Assembly (NCBI GenBank): GCA_016292575.1
Contig: JAEDIH010000013.1
Location: 1 to 23,394 of the forward strand
DNA from: Clostridiaceae bacterium
Lineage (GTDB): Bacteria; Bacillota; Clostridia; Oscillospirales; Acutalibacteraceae
DNA: 23,394 nt
Reading direction: 5' to 3'
This document shows positions 15,325-21,964 of the stretch, in pieces. The notes below the pieces were generated by a model. The model ran no database searches, was not told the DNA's origin, and worked only from the letters and a program-made list of their open reading frames with translations. Both the position numbers and the translations under genes were made by a program. Position 1 is the first letter of the stretch. The number at the start of each line of letters is the position of its first letter.

Positions 15325-16824
15325 TTACTTGTTTTCTGACGGTATCGCAAACGAAAACTCGGTATACTCGCCGTCAATACTCGAGGCGGTTATTTCTCCG
15401 TCGTGCATATTGATAATGGTTTTAACAATATAAAGACCGAGACCGACGCCCTTTACGTCAAAGCTTCGTGATTTATCAACTTTATAGAAGCGCTCAAAGA
15501 TTCTTGATATCTCCTCGTTTGAAACGCTGACGCCGGTGTTGCGGATTGTTACGCGCGTTTTTCCGCCGCGGTTTTCGGCAAAAACGGTGATTGTTCCGTT
15601 TTCCGGAGTGAACTTTACGGCGTTGTCAAAAAGATTATATATGACCTGCTGGATAAGGTCCTTATCTGCGTGCGCGGTGACGGGCGTCATATCCTCAAAG
15701 CCTTCGATTTTGATGTGCTTTTCTTCAATACGCCTTTCAAAGCTCAGCAGCGTGTCAAAAATCTGCTTTGAAATATCGTAATCAACCGGCGAGAGCGCAA
15801 CCTCTCCGGCCTCGATTTTTGAAAGGTTCAGCATTGAAACAACTATCCTTGCAAGGCGCTTAACCTCGCTTGAAACAGTCTGAAGATAGCGCCGCTGCTC
15901 GCTTTCCGGAATTGTTCCGTCAAGGATTCCGTCAATGAAGCCGCCGATAGTTGTCATGGGCGTTTTAAGCTCATGGGAAACGTTCGCGATAAAGCTTTTT
16001 TGCGCCTCCTCGTTAACGGCAAGCTCATCCGCCATTTTGTTGAGCGCTTTTGCAAATGTTCTGAAAAAGCTGCGCTTGTAATTTTCGTTTGCTCTGTGCT
16101 CAAATTCGCCCTTTGCAAAGTGCCTTGTTACTTCCTCCATTTCCTCAAGAGGACCGGCAATGCCCTTGCAAAGCTGATAGATTAAAAGCGAGCTGATGCC
16201 CAAAAGGGCGATAGCCGTGAAAAAGAACACATTTAAGATTCCCAGAATATACGGCAATAATCCGTCAATGGCGTTTTCAACGGCAAAAACGGCGCCGATG
16301 GTTTCACTGCCCGAGGCAGAGGAAACCGTTATCGGAACGGAAACCACAAACATTCCCCTGCCGAACGTTGCATCGCTGACATAGTTTGAAAAGCCCTTGT
16401 CAAGGGCGAGAGTCATGTATTTTTTTCCGACCTTCATTTTTTCGTGCTCGGGGCAGCTTCCGTTTGCGGAATTTTCGCAAACAAGAACGTTTCCGTCGGC
16501 ATCGGTAATGAAATAATCGGACTTTGTTGCAATGGACATGATATTCAGGGCATTGCTGAGAATTTCCCGGGTATGCTCTATGGATTCGCTGTTGGATAAA
16601 TGATATGCATTGGCGTCGTCAATTACGGTTTTTGCATTTCTGACGAGCGTGTCGGTTTTTTCGTTCCACTGCTGGCTCGAAACAAAAACTATCATGATAA
16701 GACCGAGCACGACCATGCAGACAAGAACGATTGCCGCCGTAAAAGCAAAGTAGCGGCGGAAAATTGAGCTTCTTTTATAAATAGGCTCCTGCCTTTTTTT
16801 TGAGCGATCCCTCTTTTTCAACAC
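15325..16824 (-). CDS. Sensor histidine kinase (HAMP-HisKA-HATPase_c), CssS-like
   Basis: A 499-aa membrane kinase. Two helices (about 24-48 and 190-218) enclose an external sensor domain of about 140 residues of the single-Cache/sCache-like type. HAMP follows (about 219-272), then the phospho-acceptor His284 in NVSHELKTPM, and the ATP-binding domain with N-box NLFDNAVKFTP and G-box VKGVGLGLYIVK. The start is a GTG at 16824, preceded by AGGAG 7 nt upstream. It lies 68 bp after the response regulator gene and upstream of htrA, so a role in sensing envelope protein stress is likely by context, but the ligand is unknown. A 13-bp hairpin separates it from its partner and may tune its level. Confidence 0.92.
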   Translation of the reverse strand: MLKKRDRSKKRQEPIYKRSSIFRRYFAFTAAIVLVCMVVLGLIMIVFVSSQQWNEKTDTLVRNAKTVIDDANAYHLSNSESIEHTREILSNALNIMSIATKSDYFITDADGNVLVCENSANGSCPEHEKMKVGKKYMTLALDKGFSNYVSDATFGRGMFVVSVPITVSSASGSETIGAVFAVENAIDGLLPYILGILNVFFFTAIALLGISSLLIYQLCKGIAGPLEEMEEVTRHFAKGEFEHRANENYKRSFFRTFAKALNKMADELAVNEEAQKSFIANVSHELKTPMTTIGGFIDGILDGTIPESEQRRYLQTVSSEVKRLARIVVSMLNLSKIEAGEVALSPVDYDISKQIFDTLLSFERRIEEKHIKIEGFEDMTPVTAHADKDLIQQVIYNLFDNAVKFTPENGTITVFAENRGGKTRVTIRNTGVSVSNEEISRIFERFYKVDKSRSFDVKGVGLGLYIVKTIINMHDGEITASSIDGEYTEFSFAIPSENK

Positions 16825-16847
16825 TTTTCTCTCCTAACATGATAAAC

Positions 16848-16879
16848 TTTCAGACACTGCTTTGCGGCAGTGTCTGAAA
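16848..16879 (-). other. Perfect 13-bp intercistronic hairpin between response regulator and kinase
   Basis: Positions 16848-16860 pair exactly with 16867-16879, with a 6-nt loop. On the transcribed (minus) strand no U-tract follows the stem (AAGTTTATC follows), so it is not a normal terminator. It ends 23 bp before the kinase start (16824), near its ribosome binding site, and may stabilise the upstream message or slow entry to the kinase. Confidence 0.75.
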
Positions 16880-16892
16880 AAAGGTTCGTCTT

Positions 16893-17582
16893 TTATTCCT
16901 TGGTTTCAAACTTATAGCCAACGCCCCAAACGGTGCGCAGCTCCCACTTATCCGAAACGCCGTCAAGCTTTTCCCTAAGGCGCTTGATGTGAACGTCAAC
17001 GGTTCTTGAATCGCCGTAGTAATCAAAGCCCCAGACCTCGTCCAAAAGCTGGTCACGGGTGAAAACCCTGTTGGGGTTCTTTGCAAGGTGGAAGATAAGC
17101 TCCATCTCCTTGGGCGGCGTGTCAACCTGAACGCCGTTGACGCGAAGCTCATAATTTGTGAGGTTGATGGAAAGCTTGTCGTAATGAACCTCCTTAACCT
17201 CGTCTGCCATATTTGAAGCAGAACGGCGGAGAACGGCTTTGATCCTTGCCAGAACCTCCTTTGCGTCAAAGGGCTTGACAACATAGTCGTCCGCACCGAG
17301 TTCAAGACCGAGAACACGGTCAAAAACCTCACCCTTTGCGGTGAGCATGATGATGGGAACCTCAGAGAACTTCCTGATTTCGCGGCAGACCTGCCAGCCG
17401 TCAAGCTTCGGCAGCATTATATCAAGCAGAACAAGCGCCGGGTTTTCAGCATTAAAGGTTGAAACTGCGGAAGCGCCGTCGTTGGCTATGACAACGGTAT
17501 ATTCTTCCTTTTCAAGATATAATCTGAGAAGCTCACAGATATTTAGGTCATCATCAACAACAAGAATTTTTTCAGCGCTCAT
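16893..17582 (-). CDS. OmpR-family response regulator, CssR-like
   Basis: A 229-aa DNA-binding regulator. The receiver domain (1-115) has the acidic pocket D10-D12, the phosphorylated Asp54 in LLDIMLP, T81 and Lys103 in VVKPF. The winged-helix C-terminal domain (about 130-229) shows NRVFTRDQLLDEVWG and the recognition helix SRTVDVHIKRLREKL. It pairs with the following kinase. The ATG at 17582 has a GGAGGAG site. The promoter upstream has a repeated CTTAA motif that could be its own operator, but its binding site is unknown. argS ends about 160 bp further upstream, without a clear terminator, so read-through is possible. Confidence 0.95.
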   Translation of the reverse strand: MSAEKILVVDDDLNICELLRLYLEKEEYTVVIANDGASAVSTFNAENPALVLLDIMLPKLDGWQVCREIRKFSEVPIIMLTAKGEVFDRVLGLELGADDYVVKPFDAKEVLARIKAVLRRSASNMADEVKEVHYDKLSINLTNYELRVNGVQVDTPPKEMELIFHLAKNPNRVFTRDQLLDEVWGFDYYGDSRTVDVHIKRLREKLDGVSDKWELRTVWGVGYKFETKE

Positions 17583-17612
17583 TTAATCTCCTCCGTACTA
17601 AACATTGTTAAC

Positions 17613-17641
17613 ATTATATTATATACTTAACCTTAAATCAA
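17613..17641 (-). promoter_or_regulatory. Sigma-A promoter of the response regulator gene, with direct repeat in the spacer
   Basis: On the minus strand TTGATT (17636-17641), 17 bp, TATAAT (17613-17618). The spacer holds a tandem hexamer (plus strand CTTAAC at 17626-17631, CTTAAA at 17632-17637). Confidence 0.8.
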
Positions 17642-17702
17642 GCTATATAATTTATTTTATTATAAAAAGCAAGGAAACATATTAATATTTTTTGAATTTT
17701 AC

Positions 17703-17737
17703 CGCCTGATATTCGTATTTATCGCCGGATATTCATA
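17703..17737. repeat. Direct repeat of 15 bp, 20 bp apart
   Basis: CGCCTGATATTCGTA (17703-17717) and CGCCGGATATTCATA (17723-17737) match at 13 of 15 positions with a 20-bp period, just downstream of argS and 60-100 bp upstream of the response regulator promoter. Spacing of about two DNA turns fits a pair of regulator-binding sites. Confidence 0.5.
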
Positions 17738-17745
17738 AAGCGGCT

Positions 17746-19491
17746 CTACATTCTTTCCGGTGCGTCAATTTTTAACAGCCTGAGAACATTTTTCATCGTA
17801 TCGCGCACGCAAACGCAAAGGAAAAGCCTTGCCTGCATAAGCTCGCCGTCATCCACATTCACGCGGCAGGCGTTGTAATACTTATGAAAAAGCGTTGCAA
17901 GCTGGGTGGCATAATGAGTAACCTTTGCAGGGTCATAGTTCTTTGCGGCAAGAACAATTACCGAAGGGAGGGCGGCAAGGTGCGCAATGAGAGCGCGCTC
18001 CTCCGGCTCGGTGAGCCTTTCAAGCTGCTTTTTGCTGCATTCGCAGACCTTTTTTCCCTCAAGCGAGAGCTTTGCAAGGATACTGCAAATTCTTGCATGG
18101 GCATACTGACAGTAGTAAACGGGGTTCTGCGAGCTTTGCTTCACTGCAAGGTCAAGGTCAAAGTCCATGACCGAGCCCGGTTCCTGAATATTGAACATGA
18201 ATCTGACCGCGTCAATCGGCACTTCCTCAAGCAAGTCAACAAGCGTTATGGCATTGCCCGTCCGCTTGGACATTCTGACAACCTTTCCGTCGCTCACAAG
18301 GCGGACAAGCTGCATAAGAAGCACATCGAGCCTGTTTTCGTCAATACCGACCGCCCTCATGGCACCTTTCATTCTTGCAACATGACCGTGGTGATCCGCG
18401 CCCCAGACGTCAATGGCCTTATCAAAGCCGCGCTTTTCAAGCTTGTTTCTGTGGTAGGCGATATCGGCGGCAAAATAAGTCGGGTTGCCGTTTTGGCGGA
18501 CAAGAACGTCGTCCTTAAGCTCAAGCCTGTCAATATATTCCTGACTTTTGCCCTGCTCCTTGAGCATTGCGGTCTGAACCTCGATGTTTTTATACCAGAG
18601 TGCGCCGTCCTTTTCATAGGTATAGCCGCGGTTTTTGAGAAGCTCAATGGTGTCCTTCAGCTCGCCGCCGTTGTGGAGCGTCAGCTCGCTGAACCAGGTG
18701 TCGTAATTTATACGGTATTTTTCCATTGCCTTTTTCATGTTTTCAATATTCTTCGGCAATGCAAAGTCAACGAGAGCCTTTCTGCGCTCTTTCTCGCTCT
18801 TTTGGAGATAGCTGTCGCCGTAAACGGCGGCAAACTCCTCGGCGCGCTGTTTAATGTCCGCGCCGTGATAGCTGTCCTCGGGAAGCTCCACGCTGTTTTC
18901 GCCTTTAAAAAGCTGCTGATATCTGATATCGAGAGAAAGGGCGAATTTGTCAATCTGGTTGCCGGCGTCGTTAACATAAAACTCGCGGCTGACCTCATAG
19001 CCTGCATACTCAAGCACGGCCGCAAGGCAATCGCCCAGAGCACCGCCCCTTGCGTTGCCCATGTGCATAGGACCGGTGGGGTTTGCGGAAACGAACTCAA
19101 CGTTCAGCCGTTTTCCCTTTCCGTAATCGCTTTTTCCGTAGGATTCGCCTGCTTTTCTGATGTCAAGCAGAACGTCTGCGTAATATGCGTCATTCAAAAA
19201 GAAGTTGATAAAGCCGGGGCCCGCAACCTCAATTTTTTCAAAGTAGGTATCCTCGTTTGATGCAAAGGAAACTATTGTTTCGGCAATCTTCCGCGGCGGA
19301 AGACGAAAATTCTTTGCATTCACCATTGCGGCGTTGGTTGAAAAATCGCCGTTGCGCTTGTCCGCCGGAACCTCAATGATGAACGGCGCGCTTTCTGCAC
19401 CGGGTAACACACCCGCAGAAAAAGCCTTTTCAACAGCCCTGGCAATTAAATTTCCGATCTGAGTCTGAACCTTTTGCGTTGTTAATTCCAT
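17746..19491 (-). CDS. argS: Arginyl-tRNA synthetase (class Ia)
   Basis: Charges tRNA-Arg with arginine in two ATP-dependent steps. The 581-aa protein has the N-terminal Arg-specific domain (about 1-110), the HIGH-type motif in ANPTGPMHMGNARGG (about 130-144), the KMSKS-type motif VRMSKRTGNAI and the C-terminal DALR anticodon-binding domain with the ACRVNVDD and LRLLKI end. Start ATG at 19491 with AAAGGA about 9 nt upstream. The DUF1934 gene lies 27 bp upstream, the ywiB-argS order seen in B. subtilis, so they are likely co-transcribed. No strong terminator follows. Confidence 0.97.
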   Translation of the reverse strand: MELTTQKVQTQIGNLIARAVEKAFSAGVLPGAESAPFIIEVPADKRNGDFSTNAAMVNAKNFRLPPRKIAETIVSFASNEDTYFEKIEVAGPGFINFFLNDAYYADVLLDIRKAGESYGKSDYGKGKRLNVEFVSANPTGPMHMGNARGGALGDCLAAVLEYAGYEVSREFYVNDAGNQIDKFALSLDIRYQQLFKGENSVELPEDSYHGADIKQRAEEFAAVYGDSYLQKSEKERRKALVDFALPKNIENMKKAMEKYRINYDTWFSELTLHNGGELKDTIELLKNRGYTYEKDGALWYKNIEVQTAMLKEQGKSQEYIDRLELKDDVLVRQNGNPTYFAADIAYHRNKLEKRGFDKAIDVWGADHHGHVARMKGAMRAVGIDENRLDVLLMQLVRLVSDGKVVRMSKRTGNAITLVDLLEEVPIDAVRFMFNIQEPGSVMDFDLDLAVKQSSQNPVYYCQYAHARICSILAKLSLEGKKVCECSKKQLERLTEPEERALIAHLAALPSVIVLAAKNYDPAKVTHYATQLATLFHKYYNACRVNVDDGELMQARLFLCVCVRDTMKNVLRLLKIDAPERM

Positions 19492-19518
19492 TTTTTATAT
19501 CCTTTCCTAAGCGAACCG

Positions 19519-19950
19519 TTACACGGTGGAACGGCACTGTTCAAGTTTAATGTTGAATTGTATCTCCCCGAGCGGATGCATGTCAATATCGGTACAGTAT
19601 CTGAAATCAAGCGTTCCGCCGCTCCTTTTCATCTTTGAGCTGATATTCAGCGCGCTGACTCCGAGCGAAAACGAACCGTAGGGCGTTGTGTGGTGAGAGA
19701 TGTGGCGCACGTTCTTTTCAACAATCATATGCGAATTATAGCTTCCGTTGCGGCTGATGGTTATACAGCTTCCGTTTTCAACGTGCAGCGTTGTAACGCA
19801 GCCCTCAAAATCTCCGTCCTCATCGGTATAGGTGATATAGTAGTCGTCCCCCTCGCCCCTGAGCGAGGCACGGGCGGTCATTTCGATAATGTCCTTGTCG
19901 CCGTCGGTTTCCTGAACGGTGTGGAGGGTTATCAGATAATCGTCTTTCAA
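19519..19950 (-). CDS. ywiB: DUF1934 family protein (YwiB-like)
   Basis: A 143-aa, small soluble beta-barrel-like protein. Alternating strands (YLITLHTV, YYITYTDE, CVTTLHVENGSCITISR, LDFRYCTDID, IQFNIKLEQ) fit the DUF1934 fold. The B. subtilis member YwiB is similar in size and also precedes argS; its function is unknown. I place the start at the TTG at 19950, because AAAAGGAGG (19960-19968) lies 9 nt upstream; a longer GTG start at 19986 would overlap that site and add 12 poorly conserved residues. It is the first gene of the argS transcription unit. Confidence 0.85.
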   Translation of the reverse strand: MKDDYLITLHTVQETDGDKDIIEMTARASLRGEGDDYYITYTDEDGDFEGCVTTLHVENGSCITISRNGSYNSHMIVEKNVRHISHHTTPYGSFSLGVSALNISSKMKRSGGTLDFRYCTDIDMHPLGEIQFNIKLEQCRSTV

Positions 19951-20028
19951 AGCCGGCTTCCTCCTTTTGCAAAGCTTATATTGCACCGGCAGGGATCAAG
20001 AGCCGGACGCAACATAAATATTCAAGAT

Positions 20029-20057
20029 ATAATATCACACATTTATAAAAAAAGCAA
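20029..20057 (-). promoter_or_regulatory. Sigma-A promoter of the DUF1934-argS unit
   Basis: On the minus strand TTGCTT (20052-20057), 17 bp, TATTAT (20029-20034). The leader of about 70 nt before the TTG start contains a small CCGGC/GCCGG hairpin; no T-box features were seen. Confidence 0.7.
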
Positions 20058-20139
20058 ACCCGTTTGCTCTGATTTTCAAAGGAAATTATGTTTTGCTCTG
20101 TTTTCAAAGAAATGATGGCTGATTTTCTAATCATTATGT

Positions 20140-20168
20140 TTGATTTTTCATGAAAAATATGCTATACT
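20140..20168 (+). promoter_or_regulatory. Sigma-A promoter of the first LCAT-like hydrolase gene
   Basis: TTGATT (20140-20145), 17 bp, TATACT (20163-20168). Confidence 0.82.
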
Positions 20169-20190
20169 TTCAATACTTTAATATTTTTAG

Positions 20191-20220
20191 CATTTGCCGC
20201 CGTCTTTTTGCAGGCAAATG
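20191..20220 (+). other. 5'-UTR hairpin before the ribosome binding site
   Basis: CATTTGCC (20191-20198) pairs perfectly with GGCAAATG (20213-20220) around a 14-nt loop. It ends 5 nt before the AAGGAG at 20226-20231, so it could protect the message or influence ribosome access. Confidence 0.6.
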
Positions 20221-20240
20221 TTCGGAAGGAGAAAACATTA

Positions 20241-21752
20241 ATGAGACTCAAAAAACTGACATGTATTTTTCTTGCGCTCGTCCTTGCCCTCGGCGGACTG
20301 CTCGGTCTGACCGCTTCGGCTGCGGACGTAGAATATGAAAAAAACTGTCCGCTTATCTATGTTGTGGGATTTATGAGCGATCCGCTTTACAAAAATCCCG
20401 GAACGGCGCAGCAGGAAGTGATCTGGCCGCCGTCAAACGACGTAATCCTTGACGCTGTCAAGGAGGTTCTTCCCACGCTTGTCACGGTCGCCGTTACAAA
20501 GGACTGGGATAAGCTCAGCGACGCGCTCATTCCGGCCGTCAACAAGTTCTTTTCCCCCGTCTGCCTCAACAAGGATGGTGAGGTTGACAACAACACCGGC
20601 GTTATTTTCGACTATCCCTCAAGGGAAGCCGTCCTCTCGGGCAGAGAGCTTACGTTCCGCTACGACTGGAGACTCAGCCCGCTTGAAATTGCTTCCCAGC
20701 TCAACGACTTCATTGAATATGTCTGCAAAGTGAGCGGAAGCGAAAAGGTATGCCTTAAAGCCCATTCCTGCGGCGGAGTTGTCACTCTTTCATACATTAA
20801 GCTGTTCGGCAGAGACAGGCTTCAGGGCGTTGTTTTTGATTCCACCGCAATCTTCGGCGAAACCTATACCGGCGAGCTGCTCACTGGTAAGATTGTTCTG
20901 AGCGTTGACGCCATCAGATATTTCCTTTCCTATGTTCTTGACGGAACGGACTACAAGAGCCTTGTTTCCGCAGCGGGAGAGCTGCTTTCAAGAGCAGGCG
21001 TGCTCGATTTTGTGATGAACTTTGCCGATGAATTGCTTGAGGGAATCAAGCCAAAGGTTATTCCGGAGGTTGTAATGCCCCTGTTCTGCCGCTGGCCGAC
21101 TATCTGGGCAATGTGTCCGGACGAATATGTTGACGAGGCCTACGGCTATGTTTTCGGCGAGGCTTGCGACAGCGACCCGGCGGATTACGCAAAGCTCATT
21201 GCAAAGCTCAAGGCATATGACAACACCGTAAGAGCCGACAGGCTCACCCTGCTCAAGGATACCGAAGAGCAGTGCCGCTTCGGCGTTTATTCGGCATACG
21301 GATACAGCTCGGTACCCATTACTCCGTCATGGTATTCAAACGGCGACGGCGTTATTGACGCAAAGTATACCTCCTTCGGCGCCACTGTTGCTCCGGTCGG
21401 CAAAACGCTCAGCGAGGATTATATCAGCACAAAGGATACCAAGTATATTTCCCCCGACAAGCAGGTTGACGCCTCCACCTGCCTTTTCCCAGAGAAAACA
21501 TGGTTCATAAACTACCTGAAGCACTCCTCGGGTCACGACTCGCTTGATGAGCTTTCAGATATTATTCTTTACAGCAGTGAGGAAATCACCGTTGATACCC
21601 TTGAAAAGTATCCGCGCTTTTTGAAGTTTGATTACAAGAGCGAAAGCGTCAGCGAAAACAAGGCCGAAAGCAGTAATATACTCGTCCGCTTTTTCAGGGC
21701 TATTCTTGACTTTTTTGAAACGCTTAAAAAATTCTTTGCAAAAATATTCTGA
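20241..21752 (+). CDS. Secreted alpha/beta-hydrolase, LCAT/lipase-like (paralog 1)
   Basis: A 503-aa exported protein with a signal peptide cleaved near TASA/AD (about residue 27). The mature part resembles the lecithin:cholesterol acyltransferase/lipase group: an NPGT loop (about 52-55), FRYDWRLSP (about 139-147), and a nucleophile elbow KAHSCGGVV with Ser176. Candidate acid is in NGDGVIDA (about 367-374), and candidate histidine is H428 or H432 in KHSSGHDSL. The substrate (phospholipid, glycerolipid or other ester) is not shown. The C-terminus (about 480-503) is a basic amphipathic helix that may touch membranes. The ATG at 20241 is chosen over upstream starts because AAGGAG (20226-20231) lies 9 nt before. 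A related gene follows in tandem with its own promoter. Confidence 0.78.
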   Translation: MRLKKLTCIFLALVLALGGLLGLTASAADVEYEKNCPLIYVVGFMSDPLYKNPGTAQQEVIWPPSNDVILDAVKEVLPTLVTVAVTKDWDKLSDALIPAVNKFFSPVCLNKDGEVDNNTGVIFDYPSREAVLSGRELTFRYDWRLSPLEIASQLNDFIEYVCKVSGSEKVCLKAHSCGGVVTLSYIKLFGRDRLQGVVFDSTAIFGETYTGELLTGKIVLSVDAIRYFLSYVLDGTDYKSLVSAAGELLSRAGVLDFVMNFADELLEGIKPKVIPEVVMPLFCRWPTIWAMCPDEYVDEAYGYVFGEACDSDPADYAKLIAKLKAYDNTVRADRLTLLKDTEEQCRFGVYSAYGYSSVPITPSWYSNGDGVIDAKYTSFGATVAPVGKTLSEDYISTKDTKYISPDKQVDASTCLFPEKTWFINYLKHSSGHDSLDELSDIILYSSEEITVDTLEKYPRFLKFDYKSESVSENKAESSNILVRFFRAILDFFETLKKFFAKIF

Positions 21753-21772
21753 TTTTACAACCGTATATCGCA

Positions 21773-21789
21773 TTTAGCTAAGAGCTAAA
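21773..21789 (+). other. Small stem-loop after paralog 1
   Basis: TTTAGCT (21773-21779) pairs with AGCTAAA (21783-21789) around a 3-nt loop. Weak and not followed by T-tract, so probably only an accessory to the larger terminator that follows. Confidence 0.4.
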
Positions 21790-21804
21790 AGCAAAACAGA
21801 AATT

Positions 21805-21862
21805 AAAAGCTATAATTTACATCAGAGCCAAAGCAAACGCTTTTTTGTAATTTATAGCTTTT
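21805..21862 (+). terminator. Long terminator hairpin between the two hydrolase genes
   Basis: A 17-bp stem with one mismatch (21805-21821 with 21846-21862) encloses an inner AAAGC/GCTTT hairpin followed by TTTTTT. Outer and inner parts can both act as terminators, so paralog 1 is probably transcribed alone. Confidence 0.75.
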
Positions 21863-21884
21863 TATATTGTTTTATAAAAACATC

Positions 21885-21913
21885 TTGAAAAAGGGCGGCT
21901 TCAGGAATATAAT
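21885..21913 (+). promoter_or_regulatory. Sigma-A promoter of the second LCAT-like hydrolase gene
   Basis: TTGAAA (21885-21890), 17 bp, TATAAT (21908-21913). Confidence 0.85.
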
Positions 21914-21964
21914 AGCAATATAATTTGAGACATTTGTCCATCAGTTTTAAAGGAGAAATTGAAG

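Noticed and set aside
16848..16879. Terminator of the response regulator gene
   Set aside because: On the transcribed strand the T-run precedes the stem instead of following it.
17884..19260. 458-codon open frame on the plus strand
   Set aside because: It is entirely antisense to argS, has no ribosome binding site and no recognisable domain; it arises from the codon bias of argS.
19951..20028. T-box leader for argS
   Set aside because: The leader is too short and lacks the T-box sequence and antiterminator.
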